Origin: Rubrivivax sp.
Lineage (GTDB): Bacteria > Pseudomonadota > Gammaproteobacteria > Burkholderiales > Burkholderiaceae_C
Length of the DNA stretch: 64,000 nucleotides
NCBI GenBank assembly: GCA_030681795.1
Contig: JAUXRG010000020.1
Location: 1-64,000 of the forward strand
Reading direction: 5' to 3'
The stretch's first letter is position 1, and every line of letters begins with the position of its first letter. Shown here piece after piece: positions 58,299 to 64,000 of this stretch. A program made the translations under genes and the position numbers. The notes beneath the pieces were generated by a model. The model searched no databases, was not told where the DNA came from, and worked only from the letters and a program-made list of their open reading frames with translations.

Positions 58299-58311
58299 GG
58301 ATGGGCGAGAG

Positions 58312-59412
58312 TCAGCGACGCCGACGAGTGACAAAGAAAGCCGCGAAGGTGGCTGCCAGGAGCGAAAGCGTTGCAGGTTCTGGTACGTCAACACGCGTGA
58401 GAAGGAAACCGTGATTCACGCCATCAACGAAGCCCGATCCCACGATTTGGCCCAAGTTATTCACCGACTGGGCTGCCCACAAGTCCCAGTGTTCGCTGAA
58501 CACGGGTTCGATCAGGTCGTTCAGGTCCAGGACTTGCCCGTCAATGAAGAGCAGGGCGCGTGGGCTGTCTCCTTGGTGGGCAACGCCCTGACCGACTACT
58601 ACACCCGTATCGTTCAGGCCGTTGGCTACGGTCGAAATGAATACATCTGAACCTATGTCGATCCACTGCCCCTGTCGGTAGACAGCCGCCCGATTTGCCA
58701 GTCCGCTGCCCCACACTACCCCGGCAACGTTGCCGCTCTCGTTGATGTCTAGGCCCTGACTTGACATGTAGCCCGGAAGGGTGCCGATGTCAGTCATCAC
58801 GCCGCCGCTGTAAATGAAGGCGTGAGAAGTCGCGCCATCGGCGAGGTATGAGTAGCCCGCGATTGAGCCCGTGTTGTTGATTGCCAAGGCGCCGCTGTAG
58901 CTGCCGCCAAGGGTGCCGAGGTCGCGCATCGATGTCCCGTCGTGCATGAATGCGTGCGCGTCCCCAGTTGCAACGTGGGAGTCACCAACTACCCACCCCC
59001 TCGAATTGATCCCCAACCCCGCACTGTGCAGGCCCCCGAGTGTTCCTAGGTCAACCAGTGCGTCTGTGTCCGTGGTTCTGAAGGCATGGAACGCACCAGA
59101 CCCATCTCCAAGTGCTGATATTCCGGACACAAGACCGGAACTGCTGATTGCGTATGCCCCGCTGAACTCACCGCCCAACGAGCCAAGTGCCGCCATACCA
59201 GACCCCATCGAGAACCGAAATCCCCGGGCACTCCCGTCTGAAGTCGCGGCGGTTCCTGCCACCTGCCCCGCGTCGTTGATGAAGCCGGCCGAGGACCACG
59301 CACCGCCAAGCGTCCCGATGTCTGTGACTCGATAGACGGGGGCGCAGTACGCGCCCGATGTCAGTACAAGGGCACTTAACCCGAGCAAGGTGCAGGCAAG
59401 TCGATGAGGCAT
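58312..59412 (-). CDS. PEP-CTERM protein with HAF-type repeats
   Basis: A 366-residue exported protein. A signal peptide ends near SGAYCA. Repeats of the form DIGTLGGxxSxAxxINxxGxVxG recur about six times, the extracellular HAF-type pattern. The C-terminus VPEPATLSLLAATFAAFF plus TRRRR is a complete PEP-CTERM sorting signal: PEP motif, helix, basic end. It would be processed by exosortase and exported, perhaps to the extracellular matrix. It is the only gene in the element on the minus strand and is likely cargo. Confidence 0.88.
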   Translation of the reverse strand: MPHRLACTLLGLSALVLTSGAYCAPVYRVTDIGTLGGAWSSAGFINDAGQVAGTAATSDGSARGFRFSMGSGMAALGSLGGEFSGAYAISSSGLVSGISALGDGSGAFHAFRTTDTDALVDLGTLGGLHSAGLGINSRGWVVGDSHVATGDAHAFMHDGTSMRDLGTLGGSYSGALAINNTGSIAGYSYLADGATSHAFIYSGGVMTDIGTLPGYMSSQGLDINESGNVAGVVWGSGLANRAAVYRQGQWIDIGSDVFISTVANGLNDTGVVVGQGVAHQGDSPRALLFIDGQVLDLNDLIEPVFSEHWDLWAAQSVNNLGQIVGSGFVDGVNHGFLLTRVDVPEPATLSLLAATFAAFFVTRRRR

Positions 59413-60038
59413 GGTCGTGCAGCGCCGTCAACGCGGAAGCAAGACTCCCGATCTCAGCGCCGATCCTTGTTTTGGGTTTCATTGTCATGATGCACCGACA
59501 GCAACCGGCGGCCTCACCCCCCCCCCCCGAAGCGGGGGCCCCAGCGACGCTCAGCAGCAACAAGCGCTGTTATTGCCCGATTCCAAATCCCTAGACTTCC
59601 TCGGCAGGACTTCATCTCACGTGATGGCCACTGAATGGCCGATGGAACAGACACCGAGACCGGCAGACTGACATTGAGCGAGCGAGTGCAGACACGCAGG
59701 CTGGTTTCCAAAGTACCCCAAAACAGAAAATTTCCAAAGTGACCCAGGGCGCGGCGAGGCCCTGCCCCCGCCCACGAAAGCCACCCCGTCACCGGCACCG
59801 ACAGGGGTCACCGGCGCCGCGCACTGCCCCCGGCGGCGACGCTGAGGGGTCACGGTGGGCCTGCAAGGGGGCTTCACGGCGCCTGCTCTGCTCCCTGCCC
59901 TGCACCTGCAAGCACTGCCCTTGATGGGGCATTGGGCACCCTGCCCTGCACCTGAGCGGCGCCGTGGCCCACGACAGCGGCAGTGTCGGCGGCGCAGTGC
60001 TTCCCTTCGCCCGCTTGTGTCATGCCTGTTGCTTGCCG

Positions 60039-60100
60039 TGTACACCGGCAAGGGCTTGGTGTACATCGGCGGTGTACACCAGACCCCGTTTTGCTGTACA
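60039..60100 (+). repeat. TGTACA cluster at the right end of element A
   Basis: TGTACA, mostly as GTGTACAYC, occurs at 60039, 60060, 60073 and 60095, with spacings of 21, 13 and 22 bp. The same GTGTACATC lies beside the left att site at 51536-51544. These look like arm-type integrase or excisionase sites of element A. Confidence 0.6.
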
Positions 60101-60164
60101 CCATGGGGGCGGCGAGCACGGATTTAGGTCATCGGGTGCCACCTTGGACGCCGCAGTGGGCAAT

Positions 60165-60200
60165 AAAAAGCCCAGTAAATCAATGACTTACTGGGCTTTT
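60165..60200. terminator. Bidirectional terminator at the right end of element A
   Basis: A 10-bp stem (AGCCCAGTAA / TTACTGGGCT) with a nine-base loop, A-run on the left and T-run on the right, so it works in both directions. It sits ten bases from the tRNA copy and would terminate tRNA-Val transcription if this copy were completed by excision. Confidence 0.8.
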
Positions 60201-60209
60201 CCTACCAAA

Positions 60210-60264
60210 GATGTTGGTAGGCGCGATTGGACTCGAACCAACGACCCCCACCATGTCAAGGTGG
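60210..60264 (-). repeat. Shared attachment site between elements A and B
   Basis: The second 55-bp copy of the tRNA-Val(GAC) 3' half, identical to 51444-51498. It too lacks the 5' half of the tRNA (sequence changes to GAAAGC after GGTGG). It is the junction between two tandem integrations. Confidence 0.88.
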
Positions 60265-60345
60265 GAAAGCGGTACTTTCTGGGATGTCCTGGGACGCTGT
60301 TTTACCTATGAAGATGGCTTGTTCTTGTCCCTGGAAGTTCGATAA

Positions 60346-60379
60346 AGTACGGGAAAGTTTTCCGTACTTTTTCCGTACT
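60346..60379. repeat. CCGTACT repeats upstream of integrase B
   Basis: CCGTACT occurs at 60362-60368 and 60373-60379, and its inverse AGTACGG at 60346-60352, ending 12 bp before the integrase start. These are probable arm sites or an operator for integrase B. They differ from the TGTACA motifs of element A, as expected for a different integrase. Confidence 0.5.
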
Positions 60380-60390
60380 CCAAATCGACC

Positions 60391-61560
60391 GTGGCCACCA
60401 AGATCGACACCGTTTCATCGCGCGACAGACTCAAGCCGCGTCGCGAGCCGTACTGGCATCGAATGAGCAAGGGCTGCTATTTGGGCTTTCGCAAGATGGT
60501 CAGTACAGGACATGGCAACTGGATCGCCCGAGCCATGCAGGAGAGTTCTGGAAAGGAGAACTACAAGGCTCTTGGCGAACTTTCTGGACTGCCTGATCAC
60601 CTCCGCTTCGACGCAGCGCAAAGGGCCGCGCAAGCGTGGTTCGAGCATCTTGGTCGCGGCGGTACGGCAGGCTCGCCAACCGTCGCGGATGCGTGCTCGA
60701 GGTATGTGCGCCACTTGCGGGCTACCAAGTCGGAGCGAGCTGCCAACGATGCCGAGGCACGGTTCAAGACCTACGTGCTGAACCACGCGAAGCTGGCGGC
60801 GACCGAGTTGCCCAAGTTGACGCCAACGCAACTTGAAGGCTGGCGCAAGTTCCTACGGGAGCTGCCCACGCGCAGCGGCGGGCGGCGGGGCGAACGTCGA
60901 TCGGACAGCACGCTGAACCGCGACATGACGTGCTTCCGTGCCGCCCTGAACCTCGCGTACCTGGATGGACTGCTGACGACGGACTTTGCGTGGCGCAGCA
61001 AGCTCCGACCTATCAAGAACGCCGACCAGCGCCGAGAGCTGTACCTGGATCGGGCACAGCGCCTCAAGTTCATCGAGAAGGCACCGGCCGACCTCGGCGC
61101 CTTCTTGCGCGGTCTGTGCCAGCTCCCGCTGCGGCCTGGGGCACTGGCCATGCTCAAGGCTGGGGACTTCGACCGGCGGCTCAAGGTGCTCAAGATCGGC
61201 CAGGACAAGAGCGGCAAGGATCGGCGGATCAAGTTGCCGGACGTGACCGCGGAGTTGTTCGAGACGGCAGCCAAGGACAAGTTGCCGACAGCGCCGCTGC
61301 TCTCGCGCGCCGAGGGCAAGGCATGGAACAAGGACGCCTGGAAGTGGCCGATCAAGGCCGCAGTCGAAGCAGCCAAGCTGCCGGACGGGACCACCGCGTA
61401 CACGTTGCGCCACAGTGTCATCAGCGACCTCGTGCACGATGGGCTCGACCTGCTAACGGTGGCGCAGATATCCGGCACCAGCGTTGCGATGATCGAGCGG
61501 CACTACGGCCACCTACGCAGTGATGTGGCCGCAGGTGCGCTTGCCCGCCTAGTTCTCTGA
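60391..61560 (+). CDS. Tyrosine integrase of element B
   Basis: A 389-residue recombinase with a GTG start. Catalytic residues: Arg248 in PLRPGAL, Arg340-His341 in TLRHSVIS and the nucleophile Tyr372 in IERHYGHL. A long N-terminal domain contains the arm-binding region. It is only distantly similar to the element A integrase but shares its target site. Its 3' end overlaps the extended toxin frame on the other strand by 12 bases. Confidence 0.95.
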   Translation: MATKIDTVSSRDRLKPRREPYWHRMSKGCYLGFRKMVSTGHGNWIARAMQESSGKENYKALGELSGLPDHLRFDAAQRAAQAWFEHLGRGGTAGSPTVADACSRYVRHLRATKSERAANDAEARFKTYVLNHAKLAATELPKLTPTQLEGWRKFLRELPTRSGGRRGERRSDSTLNRDMTCFRAALNLAYLDGLLTTDFAWRSKLRPIKNADQRRELYLDRAQRLKFIEKAPADLGAFLRGLCQLPLRPGALAMLKAGDFDRRLKVLKIGQDKSGKDRRIKLPDVTAELFETAAKDKLPTAPLLSRAEGKAWNKDAWKWPIKAAVEAAKLPDGTTAYTLRHSVISDLVHDGLDLLTVAQISGTSVAMIERHYGHLRSDVAAGALARLVL

Positions 61561-62181
61561 GCTCGCACGAATCTCGCCAGGCGTCCGCCGCAATCCTGAT
61601 CGCTGGCGCGAAGTGGAGTGTCGACCATGGGCGGCCGAGCGACCCCTACTCCCTCGGCGAACAGCCTGCCTGGACCATATGCAAAACTCGACGCATTGCC
61701 GAGGTTTTTGCGTATGAGTTGGGTCCGCAGGGCGTTTCCACCCCAGAAGCACCCGCCCTAGAAAAACGGCGATCTGCCTCATCGATTGATCCAGCCGACG
61801 ATCTCCGAGTTGATCGCGTGATCGACTCTCGCGTCTAAATGCGCGATGGCTTCTCGCGCTACTCGACAGATCGGCATGCGTGCCGACGCGCACGAAGACG
61901 ATCTGCTCGCTCGCACCGCTGCCCTGCAGCTGGTAGATGAGCAGAAAGTCGCCGCCGATGTGGCACTCGCGATGGTCGGCCCAGTCGCCGACGAGTGCGT
62001 GGTCCAGCGACGGAGGCCCGAGCGGCCCGTCGTTCGCGACCAGCGCCAACATGACCTCCTTCAGGCGCTTCATGTCGAAGCGGCCTGAATGCGTCAGGCG
62101 GGTCCAGTCCTTGACGAAGACCTTGGTTCGGTCCGACGCCCGCGGCAGGACCGCGCGCCTATCGCTTGGCGCCCTTTTCAA
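61549..62181 (-). CDS. YafQ/RelE-family toxin with frameshifted C-terminus
   Basis: A ribosome-dependent mRNase toxin of the YafQ type. The catalytic pattern is present: LDHAL, ECHIGGDFLLIY and GTHADL supply the His, His, Asp and His residues. YafQ proteins end at GTHxxLF plus one or two residues. Here the frame continues for about 115 residues of unrelated Arg/Ser-rich sequence. Restoring one T near 61865 would give Asp-Leu-Phe-Glu-stop, so a one-base loss has removed the stop and the final Phe (important in YafQ). The toxin is probably weakened. The start is uncertain: a TTG at 62181 inside the antitoxin gene. Confidence 0.75.
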   Translation of the reverse strand: MKRAPSDRRAVLPRASDRTKVFVKDWTRLTHSGRFDMKRLKEVMLALVANDGPLGPPSLDHALVGDWADHRECHIGGDFLLIYQLQGSGASEQIVFVRVGTHADLSSSARSHRAFRRESRSRDQLGDRRLDQSMRQIAVFLGRVLLGWKRPADPTHTQKPRQCVEFCIWSRQAVRRGSRGRSAAHGRHSTSRQRSGLRRTPGEIRASSEN

Positions 62182-62428
62182 GATCGTTAATCAGCGCTTT
62201 GGCCGATGCGAAACGCGCCTTGCTGATCGCCCGCGCCTCTTCCATCGCCGCGCGCGTGTCGGCATTGGGCGCCTTCAGCGCAAACGGAAGCTGCTGCTCG
62301 GCCACGACCCGCGTGAGGAACACGCGCACGGCGTCCGACACCGAAAGGCCCATCGCCGCCAGCGTCTCTGTAGCCTGAGCCTTGATGTGTTCGTCCACAC
62401 GCACGTGGACCATGCTGGTCGCTGCCAT
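62159..62428 (-). CDS. RelB/DinJ-family antitoxin
   Basis: An 89-residue antitoxin. The N-terminal ribbon-helix-helix (MVHVRVDEHIKAQATETLAAMGLSVSDAVRVFL) binds DNA and the C-terminal helix wraps the toxin. The ATG at 62428 has AAGGAA six bases upstream. It overlaps the toxin frame, the usual antitoxin-toxin coupling. Bases 62454-62466 just upstream hold a palindrome suited to autoregulation. Confidence 0.9.
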   Translation of the reverse strand: MAATSMVHVRVDEHIKAQATETLAAMGLSVSDAVRVFLTRVVAEQQLPFALKAPNADTRAAMEEARAISKARFASAKALINDLEKGAKR

Positions 62429-62453
62429 CACAAGTTCCTTGTTGATGAGTTGC

Positions 62454-62466
62454 GATACATTGTATC
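62454..62466. promoter_or_regulatory. Probable operator/promoter of the DinJ/YafQ-type pair
   Basis: GATACA-T-TGTATC is a perfect 13-bp palindrome 26 bp before the antitoxin ATG. On the minus strand it includes TACAAT, a fair -10 box, so repressor binding would cover the promoter. The divergent alpA gene begins about 255 bp away. Confidence 0.55.
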
Positions 62467-62721
62467 TCAGATGGATCGCGGTCGGACTGGTCAGCTTATG
62501 TCGCCAGGGCCTGGCCACCTCCATCCGGGCTTCGACAGCGTCGGCGCGAGTAGAACGCGCATGGACACGCGCCGGGTACGCGGGGCGCATGTGCGAAACC
62601 GGCCATGCCGCAAACTGCGTCGGCAGAGGTCCGCCGTGCGAGATTTCGACGCGAATCCAGCGCGCCATTGACGTCAAACCGAGCCTAGAGTTGCCCACAT
62701 AGGTCACACCGGAGGCTGTCT

Positions 62722-62952
62722 GTGCAGCGTACCCCACCTGAGTCATCGTCAGCCCGTGCCGACTCCACGACGCCTGTGTTCTTGCGCATGCCTACGGTCA
62801 TGCGAATGACCGGCCTCGGGCGTTCGACGATCTATCGCCTGATCGCCGACCAGAAGTTCCCTTGCCCCGTTCGACTCGGCCCGCGCGCCGTCGCGTGGCG
62901 CCGCTCGGATCTCGATCGGTGGAGCGAAGCGCGGCCTGCCGTCACGCACTGA
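62722..62952 (+). CDS. AlpA-family excisionase/regulator
   Basis: A 76-residue protein with a MerR-like winged helix typical of AlpA and phage excisionases (MTGLGRSTIYRLIADQKFPCPVRLGPRAVAWRRSDLDRW). The GTG at 62722 has GGAGG seven bases upstream. In mobile elements AlpA proteins activate integrase or direct excision, so it probably governs element B. Confidence 0.92.
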   Translation: MQRTPPESSSARADSTTPVFLRMPTVMRMTGLGRSTIYRLIADQKFPCPVRLGPRAVAWRRSDLDRWSEARPAVTH

Positions 62953-62979
62953 CCGCGCGCTCAGCACACGGGCCGCACG

Positions 62980-63306
62980 ATGGGTCTGATCTATGCACCG
63001 AACACCACGCGGTGGCGTGTCGGCGATTTCGTGATCCACGATGCCGACGCCAAGCGCGCGGACATGCTGATGATCGTGATCGGCTGCAGCAGCGAGGGCA
63101 TCTACCGAACACGCTACGCGTTCCCGGAAGAACAGCCTCGTTCGTGGCGTCGCAAGGTCTGGCGAAACACTCTCTCGCCGCTGCACAATCCCATTCGCTT
63201 CGGCATCGAGGTGCCGCGCCCGTCGGTCACGCCGGCAGCATCAGCTTCATCACCATGCCCATCAGCAGCAACGCCGCCACGATCCGTCCCCAACGCCACG
63301 TCGTGA
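62980..63306 (+). CDS. Conserved element B protein, unknown function
   Basis: A 108-residue protein starting 27 bases after alpA. The first ~75 residues (TTRWRVGDFVIHDADAKRAD..., YRTRYAFP) are the kind of conserved hypothetical found next to alpA in integrative conjugative elements. The Pro/Ser/Ala-rich tail after about residue 80 is probably not conserved and overlaps the convergent gene. Confidence 0.65.
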   Translation: MGLIYAPNTTRWRVGDFVIHDADAKRADMLMIVIGCSSEGIYRTRYAFPEEQPRSWRRKVWRNTLSPLHNPIRFGIEVPRPSVTPAASASSPCPSAATPPRSVPNATS

Positions 63307-63535
63307 ACCGGTAGCGGTGGTTGATCCACAACGCGCGGTGCAGCCGACTCAGCGCGAACAAGAGCGCCACGGCTGCAACGAACGGCGCGGCGAGGCCGAC
63401 AGGTTTCGGCGCGTGGCTGAACACCAGCACCCACAGGAGCGGCCAGGCAGCCGCATCGACGGCCGCGAGCATGCGCCGGCCGGGCCAGTACGGCGCGTCC
63501 GGTGGCGGTTCGCGTGCAACCAGCAGCCACATCAT
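63227..63535 (-). CDS. Small membrane protein of element B
   Basis: A 102-residue protein with three hydrophobic segments (about 25-40, 45-65 and 85-102) and the start MMWLLVAREPPPDAPYWPGRR that recurs in integrative conjugative elements of Burkholderiales and pseudomonads. I chose the ATG at 63535 for that reason; an upstream start at 63568 is open. Function unknown. Confidence 0.7.
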   Translation of the reverse strand: MMWLLVAREPPPDAPYWPGRRMLAAVDAAAWPLLWVLVFSHAPKPVGLAAPFVAAVALLFALSRLHRALWINHRYRFTTWRWGRIVAALLLMGMVMKLMLPA

Positions 63536-63586
63536 TCGCTCCGACCCGGATCGCGCGGGCGGGTTCAATCCGCCCGCACGATCCGG

Positions 63587-64000
63587 TCAACCTGGTGGTC
63601 GCCGCAGCGACGCAGGCAACCAATGCTTGCCGGCCAGCCGCGACGCAGCCTTGACCACCAGCACGTCCTTCTTCATCGCGCCGACACCGTCGTCGGCCAA
63701 GTCGGGACCGGCCTCCTTGAGTGCCTGAACGATCTGCGCCTTGGGCACATGGTTCAGGTAGCCCTGTGCCGTGGGCTCCCACCAGTCGGCCATGTCCAGG
63801 CTCGTGGCCTCGGCGAGCGCGTTTGCGTCGTTCGCAGCACCAGCGCTCGGCAGTGCGTTCAGCGTCAACGCGGCGCACAGCGCCAGCAGGTCAAGCAATT
63901 CAGACTGCGGCAAGGCGATCAACCAGGCGAACCAGGTGCTCGGCTGCTCGGGAAGTCGCTCCTTCCACGCCAGCTTCGCCGCCTCGACGGCTTGCCATGC
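63587..64000 (-). CDS. C-terminus of a ParB-like protein (partial)
   Basis: The frame is open to the window edge, so only the last 137 residues are seen. The block LDLLALCAALTLNAL...NALAEATSLDMADWWEPTAQGYLNHVPKAQIVQAL is the C-terminal region of ParB-like DNA-binding proteins of integrative conjugative elements. The ParB nuclease-like domain would be off the window. It is probably involved in maintenance or regulation of element B. Confidence 0.8.
   Translation of the reverse strand, partial: AWQAVEAAKLAWKERLPEQPSTWFAWLIALPQSELLDLLALCAALTLNALPSAGAANDANALAEATSLDMADWWEPTAQGYLNHVPKAQIVQALKEAGPDLADDGVGAMKKDVLVVKAASRLAGKHWLPASLRRPPG

Larger units (their letters stand above)
59413..60209. other. 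Repeat-rich right end of element A
   Basis: No gene is supported over about 800 bp. TTTCCAAAGT occurs at 59705-59714 and 59731-59740. The segment 59750-59990 is low-complexity, GC-rich and Pro/Arg-coding in several frames. TGTACA sites and a terminator (annotated separately) lie close to the right att copy. Confidence 0.5.
51444..60264. mobile_element. Element A: replicative integrative element in tRNA-Val
   Basis: An 8.8-kb element bounded by 55-bp direct repeats of the tRNA-Val 3' half. Order: integrase, several short unknown genes coupled by GTGA/ATGA overlaps, a winged-helix protein, AEP-type primase, P-loop ATPase, repeat-rich probable origin, two unknown genes, an antisense PEP-CTERM cargo gene and a repeat-rich right end with TGTACA motifs. 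There are no capsid, portal or terminase genes and no conjugation genes. It resembles phage satellites or other small replicating integrated elements. Confidence 0.75.
60210..64000. mobile_element. Element B: left end of an integrative conjugative element
   Basis: From the second tRNA-Val copy to the window edge: integrase, DinJ/YafQ-type toxin-antitoxin, AlpA regulator, two conserved small genes and a ParB-like protein. The set of AlpA, small membrane protein and ParB-like gene is common in Tn4371-like and related elements of beta- and gammaproteobacteria. The conjugation genes and the intact tRNA-Val would lie to the right. Confidence 0.7.

Overview
The window is high-GC DNA from a betaproteobacterium, most likely order Burkholderiales (Comamonadaceae or the Roseateles/Rubrivivax group). 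The evidence is the chromosomal backbone: guaB-MFS-guaA, ratA-rnfH divergent from smpB, rimO, the PHA regulator phaR, two-subunit CoA transferases and tctDE-type two-component systems.

Layout. (1) 1-1148: a 23-bp tandem repeat and a pseudouridine synthase. (2) 1149-5842: a small island lying against the 3' end of guaA. It is bounded by copies of the last codons of guaA and carries an mqsRA toxin-antitoxin pair and an unrecognised two-gene cassette, with no integrase. (3) 5840-22246: housekeeping genes for GMP synthesis, SmpB/RatA/RnfH, MetC, RimO, PhaR and CysQ, then an RND efflux pair and a 3-oxoacid CoA-transferase. (4) 22343-46800: a carbohydrate-use locus. On the minus strand are a two-component system and a complete sugar ABC importer. 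On the plus strand are a TonB-dependent receptor, GH3 and GH1 glucosidases, a second ABC importer, an esterase, a tryptophan-halogenase-like flavoprotein, an endonuclease/exonuclease/phosphatase-fold protein, a GH30 enzyme and a sialate O-acetylesterase-like enzyme. Together they look built to import and degrade a beta-glucan-like glycan decorated with acyl groups. (5) 46900-51291: a SHP/diheme cytochrome c/cytochrome b electron-transfer operon, divergent from a PepSY protein and its two-component system.

(6) 51444-64000: two mobile elements arranged head to tail in the 3' end of a tRNA-Val(GAC) gene. Element A (51444-60264) is flanked by a 55-bp perfect repeat of the tRNA 3' half. It carries a tyrosine integrase, several unknown genes, a winged-helix protein, an AEP-type primase, a P-loop helicase-like ATPase, an iteron-like origin region and a PEP-CTERM protein with HAF-type repeats as cargo. 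Element B starts at the second tRNA copy and runs out of the window. It has its own integrase, a DinJ/YafQ-type toxin-antitoxin pair whose toxin has lost its stop codon by an apparent frameshift, an AlpA regulator and genes typical of integrative conjugative elements, including the C-terminus of a ParB-like protein. The intact tRNA-Val should lie to the right of the window.

The best candidates for undescribed biology are the two-gene cassette at 2836-5074 (a helical protein with a beta-rich C-terminus resembling Tc-toxin A, plus a membrane-segment partner) and the replicative element A. Functions rest on reading motifs by eye; no database search was run.
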